The notes below the pieces were generated by a model. It was not told the origin of the DNA. It saw nothing but the letters and a program-made list of their open reading frames with translations, and did no database searches. Shown here in pieces: positions 41,158 to 54,155 of a stretch of DNA of 64,000 nucleotides (position 1 is its first letter; every line of letters begins with the position of its first letter). The stretch lies in NCBI RefSeq assembly GCF_030433675.1, contig NZ_JAROCB010000003.1, positions 496,001 through 560,000 of the forward strand, read 5' to 3'. The translations under genes and the position numbers were made by a program. This DNA comes from Leifsonia virtsii (GTDB lineage Bacteria > Actinomycetota > Actinomycetes > Actinomycetales > Microbacteriaceae).

Positions 41158-42222
41158 GTGACCGAAACCCTCGCTCAACTCTCGACCGTGTTCTTGTACG
41201 CGGCGATGGGACTCTACGCAGCGGCGTTCATCGCCTTCGCGCTCGACCTCGCCCGGCGGGGGGCGAGGGCGACGGCGGTCGAGGCGGCAGTGGTGCCGAG
41301 CGCGGTCGCCCGGCGGGCCGAGGCGTCCACACCGGTGGGGGCGCCCACGACCGCGATCATCGGCGTGGGCCCTGGGGATTCGTCCCCGCCGTCGTCGGCG
41401 CTCGGCCGACTGTCATCCCGGATCAGCTCCAAGGTCGAGGACGACCTCGTGAACGGGTCCGCGAACTCGGCGTCGATGAGGTGGGCCTTCGCGCTGACCA
41501 TCGTCGGCTTCGCCTTCCACCTCGTCGCCGTCGTGCTGCGCGGCATCGCCGCGGCGCGAGTCCCGTGGGCGAACATGTGGGAGTTCTCGATGACGGGGAC
41601 CCTGGTGATCATCGGGGTGTTCCTTGTCGCCAACCTCAAGTGGCAGATCAAGTACATCGGCACCTTCGTGCTCGGGCTGGTCCTCGTGCTCCAGGGCATC
41701 GCGCTGTTGCGGTACTACGTGCCGGTGGTGCCATTGCAGCCGGCGCTCCAGTCGTACTGGCTCGTCATCCACATCATCGTGGCCGTGCTGGGCACGGCGT
41801 TCTTCGCTCTCGGGTTCGCCCTGTCGGGCCTGCAGCTGCTGCAGTACCGACGCGAGCGGCAGGTCGCGGAGTCGCGGCCTCAGCAGTTCCGGTTCCTCGC
41901 GACCCTTCCGAACTCGGTGGTGCTGGAGAACCTGGCGTACCGGATCAACATCGTCGGCTTCATCGCCTGGACCTTCACGCTGATCGCCGGCGCGATCTGG
42001 GCCGAGAAGGCGTGGGGCCGGTACTGGGGCTGGGACACCAAGGAGGTGTGGACCTTCATCATCTGGGTGATCTACGCCGGGTACATCCATGCGCGTGCCA
42101 CGCGCGGCTGGCGCGGATCCCGTTCCGCGTGGCTCGCGATCATCGGATTCGCCGCGGTGCTGTTCAACTTCGGCATCGTCAACGTGTTCTTCCACGGACT
42201 TCACGCCTACTCGGGTCTGTGA
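41158..42222 (+). CDS. ccsB: Cytochrome c biogenesis protein CcsB (CcsA/ResC-type)
   Basis: The 354-residue protein has about eight hydrophobic helices and the Trp-rich haem-handling motif WGRYWGWDTKEVWTFI, the WWD domain, near residues 280-297, flanked by conserved histidines. With ResB it moves haem outward and attaches it to apocytochrome c. An Ala/Pro/Ser-rich loop of ~60 residues follows the first helix (residues ~30-85). The GTG at 41158 follows TAGGCT by 6 nt. The gene is last in the operon and is followed by a strong intrinsic terminator. Confidence 0.93.
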   Translation: MTETLAQLSTVFLYAAMGLYAAAFIAFALDLARRGARATAVEAAVVPSAVARRAEASTPVGAPTTAIIGVGPGDSSPPSSALGRLSSRISSKVEDDLVNGSANSASMRWAFALTIVGFAFHLVAVVLRGIAAARVPWANMWEFSMTGTLVIIGVFLVANLKWQIKYIGTFVLGLVLVLQGIALLRYYVPVVPLQPALQSYWLVIHIIVAVLGTAFFALGFALSGLQLLQYRRERQVAESRPQQFRFLATLPNSVVLENLAYRINIVGFIAWTFTLIAGAIWAEKAWGRYWGWDTKEVWTFIIWVIYAGYIHARATRGWRGSRSAWLAIIGFAAVLFNFGIVNVFFHGLHAYSGL

Positions 42223-42244
42223 TCGACCGGTCCCGATCACGATC

Positions 42245-42290
42245 GAACCCCCTCCGGAAGCCGCCGGCTTCTGGAGGGGGTTCTGTCGTT
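42245..42290 (+). terminator. Intrinsic terminator after the ccs operon
   Basis: Arms 42245-42262 and 42266-42283 pair over 18 bp with one G-U wobble around a GCC loop, followed by a T-containing stretch (TGTCGTTT). It sits 23 bp after the ccsB stop and insulates the operon from the rRNA promoters. Confidence 0.88.
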
Positions 42291-42366
42291 TCAGGACGGG
42301 GTGGCGGTGAAGATCCGCGGAATCTCGCGGAAGTCAAGCGCGACACGCCCGGGATGCGGGCCGAAT

Positions 42367-42395
42367 TTGCGACGTCCCGGAGGCCTGCGTAAAGT
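42367..42395 (+). promoter_or_regulatory. Candidate rRNA promoter P1
   Basis: TTGCGA (42367-42372) and TAAAGT (42390-42395) are 17 nt apart, about 520 bp before the 16S gene. Confidence 0.5.
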
Positions 42396-42485
42396 ACTTA
42401 CTTGTCACCCCAAAGGTGCGGGAGAGCGGAAGAGCTCCCCGGCCTCAAGCGGGACCAAATCCAAAGCCTAGCGGCAAACCTGAAC

Positions 42486-42515
42486 TTGAATTAGTTCGCT
42501 TGCTGCGCTTAGGAT
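42486..42515 (+). promoter_or_regulatory. Candidate rRNA promoter P2
   Basis: TTGAAT (42486-42491) and TAGGAT (42510-42515) are 18 nt apart, in an AT-richer part of the leader. This is the weakest of the three candidates. Confidence 0.35.
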
Positions 42516-42611
42516 TAACACCCACTCACTGAGCAGGTCTAACCGGTCTGGATCGTGTGAATCGGTTGTGCCCACCACATATCGGGCCAACGAGGAACAC
42601 GAAACGCCGAC

Positions 42612-42639
42612 TTGACAAACTGACTGAGAGTGGTAAGGT
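42612..42639 (+). promoter_or_regulatory. Candidate rRNA promoter P3 (proximal)
   Basis: A perfect -35 TTGACA (42612-42617) and TAAGGT (42634-42639) with a 16-nt spacer. This is the best match to the actinobacterial rRNA promoter consensus in the leader and probably the main start. Confidence 0.6.
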
Positions 42640-42911
42640 AGAGAAGTTGCCTCGCAGAGACAGCCGGAAGGTTGAAAGGCGAGAGCGTCCGATCCTTGAG
42701 AACTCAACAGCGTGCACAATGTCAAATGCCAAACAACCTCGGCATTGACCTTCTAGACACAGTCTAGTGGTTGATGCGAGATTCCTTTGGATTAGAAACA
42801 GAATGTCAGTAGATATTCGAAACTAGTCAAGACAAACTCGCAGTACGAGGGCATATTTCCTGCCCGAGTCTGCACTATGTTTCCAGTCGCTTGCGACTTG
42901 GAGCTAAACAT
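42640..42911 (+). other. rRNA operon leader with antitermination/processing element
   Basis: This 272-bp leader has no gene. It contains CCTTGAGAACTCAACAGCG (about 42693-42711), a conserved actinobacterial rRNA leader element that recurs in altered form in the 16S-23S spacer near 44715. It is AT-richer than the flanking genes. The sequence just before the 16S gene should pair with spacer RNA for RNase III cleavage; I could not trace the full pairing. Confidence 0.5.
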
Positions 42912-47975
<5,064 letters not shown>

Positions 47976-48111
47976 AATCACCACTCTCATAAACGTTGTA
48001 AGGCAGCTATGAGGGGCCCAAGATTGTTCGCGTCCACTATGTGGTTCTCGATGTACGGTCGAGAACTGATTCGAGCTAACGCTCGACGTTCACTTTGATA
48101 CATCAATAGTG

Positions 48112-48229
48112 TTTCGGCGGCCATAGCGAGAGGGAAACGCCCGGTTACATTCCGAACCCGGAAGCTAAGACTCTCTGCGCCGATGGTACTGCAGGGGGGA
48201 CCCTGTGGGAGAGTAGGACACCGCCGGAC
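48112..48229 (+). rRNA. rrf: 5S ribosomal RNA
   Basis: About 118 nt starting near TTTCGGCGGCCATAGCG and ending near CACCGCCGGAC. The terminal stem (CGGCGG with CCGCCG), the loop-C block CCGAACCCGGAAGCTAAG and the AGAGTAGGAC block are all typical 5S features. It follows the 23S gene by ~135 bp and precedes a terminator. Confidence 0.95.
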
Positions 48230-48240
48230 TTCTTTGTGAG

Positions 48241-48272
48241 ATGGCCACCCAGTGATGGGTGGCCATTTCGCG
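48241..48272 (+). terminator. rRNA operon terminator
   Basis: A perfect 11-bp stem (arms 48241-48251 and 48256-48266, ATGGCCACCCA and its complement) with a GTGA loop, followed by TTTCGCGTT. It lies 11 bp after the 5S gene. Confidence 0.85.
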
Positions 48273-48339
48273 TTAACGGGGTCGTACAGTTCCGAGACAA
48301 TGGCGGCGATCGACCCCGCCGATTTCGACAGGAGAAGCC

Positions 48340-49980
48340 GTGAGCGAGACACCGGCAGACGACAACACCCGTAACGACCGCAGCGGTCGCGGTTCGCAGT
48401 CGAACCGTCCCGAGCGCGGCGATGGTCGCCGTCCGTCCAGCGGCTCCTCCGCCGGGCGGTCGCGGGCGGCCGGCGCTTCCAGGGATCGCTCATCCGGCGC
48501 CGGCGGCGCGTCGTGGCGCGGTGGGCGCCCGTCCGGATCCGGCGACGGCGAAAACCGCCGAGGCGGAGGGTCGAGCTCGGATCGCGGATACCGTGGCCGC
48601 GACCAGCAAGGCGCGAGCCGTGGCCGCGACGGCCAGCGCGACGGCGGATACCGCGGCCGTGACGGCAAGTCCGGCGGTTACGACCGCCGCGAAGGTCAGG
48701 GCGGCGGCTATCGAGGCAACGACGACCAGCGCGACGGCGGCTACCGGAGCCGCGACGGCCAGCGCGACGGCGGCTACCGTGGGCGTCCCGGTCAGGGCGG
48801 CGGTGCCTCTCGAGGACGTGACGGTGTCGGATATCGCAGCCGTGACGGTCAGGAGGCGGGCGGCTACCGCGGCCGCGACGGTCAGAGCGGTGGATACCGC
48901 GGTCGCGACGAGCAGCGTGGCGGCTACCGTGGGCGCGACGGCCAGGGTGCGGCGCCCCGCCGCGACGGAGAGGGAAGACCTCAGCGCGCTGGCGGCGCGC
49001 GCGACGGCCGGCCGCCTCAGGTCGACCGCAAGCCGTGGTCGGCCGGATCGCGGGCCGGTGGTCCGCGACGCGACGACAAGCTCTGGACCCGCGAGGGACG
49101 TCCCGCGCGCGGCGACCGCGACGCTCGCGACCAGAACAACCGGAGCGACGAGGAATACCGCCTGTCGCGGGAACTGCAGTCGGTTCGTCCCCGCCACGAC
49201 GACCCTGTCATCCCGGACGACGTGCAGGCGCGAGATCTTCCGAACGAAGCGCGCGTCGAGCTCAAGACGCTGAGCAAGGACAACTCGGACTGGGTGGCCA
49301 AGCACCTCGTGATGGCCGGCCGGCTGATCGAGTCGGACCCGGCCGCGGCGCACAGTCATGCGCTGTCCGCTGCCCGGCGTGCGGGAAGGGTGGCCGTGGT
49401 GCGCGAGACGCTGGCGATCACCGCGTACGCGACCGGCGACTTCGCGCTCGCCCTCCGCGAGCTGCGCACGTATCGCCGCATCTCCGGTTCCAACGACCAG
49501 CTGCCGCTGATGGTCGACAGCGAGCGCGGTGTGGGCCGACCTGACCGGGCGCTCGAGCTGGGTCGCTCGGTCGACCGGGCGACCCTCCCCGCCGACGTCC
49601 AGGTGTCGCTCGCGATCGCCATGTCGGGTGCCCGTCTCGACCTTGGGCAGCCCGAGGCCGCGCTCGCGGAGCTCGAGATCCCGCAGCTCGACCCCGACCG
49701 TGCGTTCAGCTACAGTGCGGACCTCTTCCACGCGTACGCCGAGGTGCTCGAGGAGCTGGGCCGAGACACTGATGCCGAACGCTGGCGCGAACGGGCGACC
49801 AGGGCGGAGGAGGCCCTGGTCGAGGCCGGACTGATGGACGAGCACGAGACCGTCGACATCGTCGAAGAGGAGCTCGACCTCGACGGGACGGTCGACGAAA
49901 CCGTGGAGGAGGGTGCGGATGCCTCCACACCCGACGAGGAGGATGAGCCGAACGATGGCACTGTTCCGACGGAGCACTGA
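48340..49980 (+). CDS. RGG/YRGRDGQ-repeat protein with TPR-like domain
   Basis: The 546-residue protein has three parts. Residues 1-80 are Ser/Arg/Gly-rich and disordered. Residues ~82-202 hold nine copies of a [GR]-G-Y-R-[GS]-[RN]-D-x-[QK] unit spaced 9-13 residues, like eukaryotic RGG-box RNA-binding regions. Residues ~285-500 form paired helices with a TPR-like pattern (MAGRLIESDPAAAHSHALSA, ALRELRTYRR, RALELGRSV, AALAELEI, HAYAEVLEELG). A very acidic tail ends the protein. The GTG start has AGGAGA 5 nt upstream. It directly follows the rRNA terminator and abuts the HAD gene. The function is unknown; RNA or ribosome association is inferred from composition. Confidence 0.88.
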   Translation: MSETPADDNTRNDRSGRGSQSNRPERGDGRRPSSGSSAGRSRAAGASRDRSSGAGGASWRGGRPSGSGDGENRRGGGSSSDRGYRGRDQQGASRGRDGQRDGGYRGRDGKSGGYDRREGQGGGYRGNDDQRDGGYRSRDGQRDGGYRGRPGQGGGASRGRDGVGYRSRDGQEAGGYRGRDGQSGGYRGRDEQRGGYRGRDGQGAAPRRDGEGRPQRAGGARDGRPPQVDRKPWSAGSRAGGPRRDDKLWTREGRPARGDRDARDQNNRSDEEYRLSRELQSVRPRHDDPVIPDDVQARDLPNEARVELKTLSKDNSDWVAKHLVMAGRLIESDPAAAHSHALSAARRAGRVAVVRETLAITAYATGDFALALRELRTYRRISGSNDQLPLMVDSERGVGRPDRALELGRSVDRATLPADVQVSLAIAMSGARLDLGQPEAALAELEIPQLDPDRAFSYSADLFHAYAEVLEELGRDTDAERWRERATRAEEALVEAGLMDEHETVDIVEEELDLDGTVDETVEEGADASTPDEEDEPNDGTVPTEH

Positions 49981-49981
49981 G

Positions 49982-50974
49982 ATGCGCACTCCGCTCGACG
50001 GCGTCGACCTGGTCCTCGCGGACCTCGACGGCGTCGTCTACAAAGGTCCCGACGCCATCCCTCACGCCATCGACAGCCTCAACGGCGTCGCTGCAACCGT
50101 GCGAGTCGGTTACATCACGAACAACGCGTCGCGCACGGATGCGGCCGTCGCCGGTCATCTCAGCGACCTCGGGCTGCGCGTCCAGCCGTCCGATGTCGTC
50201 ACCTCGCCGCAGGCGGCCGTGAGGCTGCTGGGCCAGCACGTCCCCGCCGGCTCGGCCGTCCTGGTCGTCGGCGGCGACGGGCTCGTGGACGAGGTGCAGA
50301 AGGGCGGCTTCACGGTGACCCGCTCCGCAGAGGACGATCCCGCAGCGGTGATCCAGGGCTTCGCGCCGGAGGTCGGCTGGGAGCAGCTGGCCGAAGCCGC
50401 GTTCGCGCTCCAGGGGCGCACCGACACCGAACGGCCGTGGATCGCGACCAACACCGACTGGACCATCCCCGTCAAGCGAGGCATAGCGCCGGGCAACGGG
50501 ACGCTCGTCTCGGCCGTGCACACCGCGGTCGGGCGCCTGCCGATCGTCGCAGGCAAGCCCGAGCGGGCCATCTTCGACGAGGCGGTTGCGCGCTTCGGTG
50601 CGCACAAGCCGCTGTTCATCGGCGACCGACTCGACACCGACGTGTTGGGCGCGAACCGCGCGGGCATCGACTCGGTGCTGGTGCTGACCGGCATCGACCG
50701 GGCCAAGCAGCTGCTCGCCGCGGACGCCGACTCGCGGCCCACCTACGTCCTGGAGGACCTGCGCGGGCTCAACGAGCCGTACCCCGAGGTGCGGACCGCG
50801 CGGAACGGCGCCGTCACCATTCGGGACGCGACCGTCGCAATCGAAGGCAACGACGTGCGCATCCTCTCGGAGGGCTCGAACGAGGTCGACCTGCTGCGCG
50901 CGGCATGCGCCGCGATCTGGGGCTCCGGACGACCGATCTACGCGCTCGAGGTTCCCGAGCGCCTCTACAGCTGA
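49982..50974 (+). CDS. HAD superfamily IIA (NagD-like) phosphatase
   Basis: The 330-residue protein has HAD motif I as VLADLDGVVYKG near the N-terminus, motif II in YITNNASRT, the cap domain between, motif III in AGKPERAIFDEAV, and motif IV in FIGDRLDTDVLGANRAGI. It should hydrolyse a phosphate ester in the cytosol; the substrate is unknown. A C-terminal extension of ~65 residues (VRTARNGAVTIRDATVAIEG) goes beyond the normal NagD length. ATG 49982 has GGAG at 7 nt; ATG 49955 or 49943 inside the preceding gene are alternatives. It is probably co-transcribed with the RGG-TPR gene. Confidence 0.9.
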   Translation: MRTPLDGVDLVLADLDGVVYKGPDAIPHAIDSLNGVAATVRVGYITNNASRTDAAVAGHLSDLGLRVQPSDVVTSPQAAVRLLGQHVPAGSAVLVVGGDGLVDEVQKGGFTVTRSAEDDPAAVIQGFAPEVGWEQLAEAAFALQGRTDTERPWIATNTDWTIPVKRGIAPGNGTLVSAVHTAVGRLPIVAGKPERAIFDEAVARFGAHKPLFIGDRLDTDVLGANRAGIDSVLVLTGIDRAKQLLAADADSRPTYVLEDLRGLNEPYPEVRTARNGAVTIRDATVAIEGNDVRILSEGSNEVDLLRAACAAIWGSGRPIYALEVPERLYS

Positions 50975-50993
50975 CGCCTCCGGCGCACTTCCC

Positions 50994-51986
50994 TCAGAGC
51001 GCCCTCGACCGCTCGACGAGGCGGTAGCACCGACGCACCCGATCGAGCCACCAGGCCGTGCGGTCCTCGTCGGCGCCGAGCGCGTCCAATCGGGCCGACG
51101 ACACGGTCGGGCGCGCCACCGGAATGGCGCCGTCGTGCGGGAGGAGAGGCTCATCGGCCACGTCCTGCACGAACATCGCGACGGTGCCCAGGCCGCAGTC
51201 GAACTCGAGCTCGGGGAGGGCGGCGGCGAGGTGAGCCCCCATCGCGATGCCTACGGAGGTGTCGATCGCGCTCGATACGACGGCCGGCAGGCCGGCCGCG
51301 GCGACGATGCGGCTCGCGGAGTGGACCCCACCGAGCGGCTGCGCCTTCACCACGAGGACGTCGGCCGCGCCGGCCCGGGCGACGGCGAGCGGGTCGGCCG
51401 CCTTGCGGACGCTCTCGTCGGCGGCGACCGGGATCCCCATGTAGCGGATGCGGCGGCGCAGCTCGGCCAGCTCGTCGACCGTCGCGCACGGCTGCTCGAC
51501 GTACTCGAGGTCGAAGGGAGCGAGCGCGTGGACGGCGTGCTCGGCCTCGTCGAGGTTCCACAGGGCGTTGGCGTCGACGCGGATGCGCCCTTCAGGTCCG
51601 AGTGCGTCGCGGACCGCGTGAACGCGTGCCACGTCGTCGGCCAGGGTCTGTCCCGGCTCGGCGACCTTGACCTTCGCGGTGCGCGCGCCGGGATACCGGG
51701 CGAGGATCGAGGCGACCTGCTCCGCCTCGACAGCCGGGATCGTGGCGTTCACCGGGATGCGGTCGCGGAGGGGCGGCAGCGTCGCCCGCCAGCCGAAGTC
51801 GATAGCAGCGTGCAGCCAGGCCGCGGCTTCCGTGTCGTCGTACTCGACGAACGGCGAGAACTCGGTCCAGCCCTCCGGGCCCTCGAAGAGCACGGCTTCG
51901 CGCACCGTGATCCCGCGGAAGCGCGTGGTCATGGGCAGCGACACGACCCGCGAAGTTGATAACAGGTCGGCGAGCTCGGGCAACAT
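50994..51986 (-). CDS. menC: o-Succinylbenzoate synthase
   Basis: MenC dehydrates SHCHC to o-succinylbenzoate in menaquinone synthesis. The 330-residue enolase-superfamily protein has the base motif TAKVKVAEPG (Lys-x-Lys), metal ligands in RVDANALWNLDEA, YVEQPC and AADESV, and the second lysine in LVVKAQPLGGVH. Actinobacterial MenC is as divergent as this, but the adjacent menB/menE genes support the call. The start ATG at 51986 has no clear Shine-Dalgarno; GTG or ATG codons further in are possible. It is divergent from menB across 56 bp. Confidence 0.92.
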   Translation of the reverse strand: MLPELADLLSTSRVVSLPMTTRFRGITVREAVLFEGPEGWTEFSPFVEYDDTEAAAWLHAAIDFGWRATLPPLRDRIPVNATIPAVEAEQVASILARYPGARTAKVKVAEPGQTLADDVARVHAVRDALGPEGRIRVDANALWNLDEAEHAVHALAPFDLEYVEQPCATVDELAELRRRIRYMGIPVAADESVRKAADPLAVARAGAADVLVVKAQPLGGVHSASRIVAAAGLPAVVSSAIDTSVGIAMGAHLAAALPELEFDCGLGTVAMFVQDVADEPLLPHDGAIPVARPTVSSARLDALGADEDRTAWWLDRVRRCYRLVERSRAL

Positions 51987-52030
51987 TCCACAAGTTTTGC
52001 ACGCAGGGGTCCGGGCGGAACCCCGAACCG

Positions 52031-52042
52031 TAGTCTGGATCC
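52031..52042 (+). promoter_or_regulatory. -10 box of menB, leaderless start
   Basis: TAGTCT (52031-52036) ends 6 nt before the menB ATG at 52043. Confidence 0.6.
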
Positions 52043-52954
52043 ATGCAAGCGGACGTCTCAGAACTCTTCGACCCCGGCGCCTGGCGGGAGGTGCCCGGCT
52101 TCGGCGGGCTGACCGACATCACCTACCACCACGACCTCAGCGGGCGTATCGCGCGGGTGGCGTTCAACCGGCCCGAGGTGCGCAACGCCTTCCGGCCCCA
52201 CACGGTCGACGAGCTGTACGCAACGCTCGAGCACGCGCGCACCAACCCGGCGATCGGTGTCGTCCTCCTCACGGGCAACGGGCCGAGCCCGAAAGACGGT
52301 GGGTGGGCCTTCTGCTCGGGCGGCGACCAGCGCATCCGCGGGCGCGACGGCTACAAGTATGCGGAGGGTGAGACGGCGTCGAGCATCGATGCGGCACGGG
52401 GCGGCCGGCTGCACATCCTCGAGGTCCAGCGTCTCATCCGCTTCATGCCCAAGGTCGTGATCGCCGTCGTTCCGGGGTGGGCGGCGGGCGGCGGCCACTC
52501 GCTGCATGTCGTCTGCGACCTGACGATCGCGAGCGAGGAGCACGGCCGGTTCAAGCAGACGGATGCCGACGTCGGTTCGTTCGACGCCGGGTACGGGTCT
52601 GCGTACTTCGCTCGCCAGGTGGGGCAGAAGTTCGGCCGGGAGGTGTTCTTCCTCGCGCGGGAGTACTCGGCTCAGCGTGCGTATGAGATGGGTGCGGTGA
52701 ACGCGGTCGTGCCGCATGCCGAGCTCGAGACGGTCGCTCTGGAGTGGGCGAACGAGATCCTGACGAAGTCGCCGACGGCGATCAGGATGCTGAAGTACGC
52801 CTTCAACGCCGTCGACGACGGACTGGTCGGGCAGCAGCTGTTCGCCGGAGAGGCGACACGGCTCGCGTACGGTACGGACGAGGCGGTCGAGGGGCGCGAC
52901 GCCTTCCTCCAGAAGCGGGAGCCGGACTGGTCGCCGTTCCCGTGGCAGTACTGA
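52043..52954 (+). CDS. menB: 1,4-Dihydroxy-2-naphthoyl-CoA synthase
   Basis: MenB closes o-succinylbenzoyl-CoA to 1,4-dihydroxy-2-naphthoyl-CoA. The 303-residue crotonase-fold protein has the N-terminal RVAFNRPEVRNAFRPHTVDEL and the MenB-specific KDGGWAFCSGGDQRIRGRDGY. The oxyanion-hole region is VVPGWAAGGGHSLHVVCDLT, followed by SFDAGYGSAYFARQVGQK and the C-terminal EGRDAFLQKREPDWSPFPWQY-type end. The ATG follows TAGTCT by 6 nt. menE follows 11 bp later. Confidence 0.96.
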   Translation: MQADVSELFDPGAWREVPGFGGLTDITYHHDLSGRIARVAFNRPEVRNAFRPHTVDELYATLEHARTNPAIGVVLLTGNGPSPKDGGWAFCSGGDQRIRGRDGYKYAEGETASSIDAARGGRLHILEVQRLIRFMPKVVIAVVPGWAAGGGHSLHVVCDLTIASEEHGRFKQTDADVGSFDAGYGSAYFARQVGQKFGREVFFLAREYSAQRAYEMGAVNAVVPHAELETVALEWANEILTKSPTAIRMLKYAFNAVDDGLVGQQLFAGEATRLAYGTDEAVEGRDAFLQKREPDWSPFPWQY

Positions 52955-52965
52955 GGGGCGAGCCG

Positions 52966-54132
52966 GTGACGCGCGCGGTGCGAGTAGTCGACTCATCGCG
53001 GCCGGAGGAGGTCTTCGCCGCGATCGCGGATGCGCTCGGCGGAGGCGGACCGGCCGTAGTGCCGCGAGCGGGCAAGGGCGTCGCCGCCGACTGGCCGGAG
53101 GCGGAGGACCGGGTGGCGCAGAACGTGGCACTCGTGATCGAGACCTCCGGATCGACGGGGGTGCCCAAGCGCGTGGCGTTGTCGGCGGACGCGCTCCTCG
53201 CCAGTGCGGCGGCCTCGGCGGGCGCGCTGGGCGGACAGGGACAGTGGGTGCTGGCGCTGCCGGCACACTACGTCGCCGGGGCCCAGGTGCTCGTGCGGTC
53301 CCTGGCCGCGGAGACGGAGCCCATCTTCTACGGTGCCGGGCACTTCGACGCCGAGGGGTACGCGGAGGTGGCCGAGACGATGCGGCATGACCTCCGGTAC
53401 ACGTCGCTGGTTCCCGTGCAGTTGTCACGCCTGGTGGAGGCGGTCGAGGCAGGGTCGCGCCGCGTCGGGTCGGCGCTGCGACGGTTCGACGGCATCCTGG
53501 TCGGAGGGCAGGCCCTCGCGCCGGCGCTGCGGGAGCGCGCGCTCCAGCTCGGTGCGCGAATCGTGACCACCTACGGTTCCAGCGAGACGGCGGGGGGATG
53601 CGTCTACGACGGGGTCCCGATCGGGACGACGGTCGTTCGCGAGAACGGCGGGCAACTGGAGATCAGCGGGCCGTCGCTGGCGGAGGGATACATCGGAGAC
53701 GCGGAACGGACGGCCGCCGCCTTCGTGGAGCACGACGGAGCGCGGTGGTACCGCACGGGGGATGTCGGACGCGTGGATGAGCGCGGTCGGGTGACCGTGC
53801 TCGGGCGGTCGGACAACGTGATCATCTCGGGCGGCGAGAAGGTGCTGCTCGACGCGGTGGAGCGGGCGGTGCAGGAGCTGACCGGGTTCGAGCACGCGGT
53901 CGTCGTGGCGGTCGACGACGCCGAGTGGGGACAGGTTCCCATCGTCGTCCTGGAGGGGGCCGCGCCCGAGAGCCTGGCCGCGGTCCGCGAGCATGTCGCC
54001 GGGCGCGTCGGCCGCGCGGGAGCACCCGCGCGCATCGTCGGGCTTGAGAAGGTACCGCGCTTGGCCAGCGGTAAGCCCGATCGGATCGCGCTTGCGGACA
54101 CTGCGGCGGCCGCTGCGAGCGGGGCGGCATAG
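52966..54132 (+). CDS. menE: o-Succinylbenzoate-CoA ligase, compact form
   Basis: MenE activates o-succinylbenzoate with ATP and CoA. Adenylate-forming motifs are present: ETSGSTGVPKRVALS (P-loop), TTYGSSETAGGCVYDG, YRTGDVGRVDERGRVTVLGR, and the catalytic lysine in LASGKPDRIAL. At 388 residues it is short; the N-terminal subdomain before the P-loop is only ~60 residues, against more than 130 in the Bacillus type. This compact form is usual in actinobacteria. The GTG at 52966 is supported by GAGGGG 7 nt upstream. Its substrate comes from menC and its product goes to menB. Confidence 0.93.
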   Translation: MTRAVRVVDSSRPEEVFAAIADALGGGGPAVVPRAGKGVAADWPEAEDRVAQNVALVIETSGSTGVPKRVALSADALLASAAASAGALGGQGQWVLALPAHYVAGAQVLVRSLAAETEPIFYGAGHFDAEGYAEVAETMRHDLRYTSLVPVQLSRLVEAVEAGSRRVGSALRRFDGILVGGQALAPALRERALQLGARIVTTYGSSETAGGCVYDGVPIGTTVVRENGGQLEISGPSLAEGYIGDAERTAAAFVEHDGARWYRTGDVGRVDERGRVTVLGRSDNVIISGGEKVLLDAVERAVQELTGFEHAVVVAVDDAEWGQVPIVVLEGAAPESLAAVREHVAGRVGRAGAPARIVGLEKVPRLASGKPDRIALADTAAAAASGAA

Positions 54133-54142
54133 CCGATGTTGT

Positions 54143-54155
54143 TACGATTCGCACT
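54143..54155 (+). promoter_or_regulatory. -10 box of menA, leaderless start
   Basis: TACGAT (54143-54148) ends 7 nt before the menA GTG at 54156. Confidence 0.55.
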
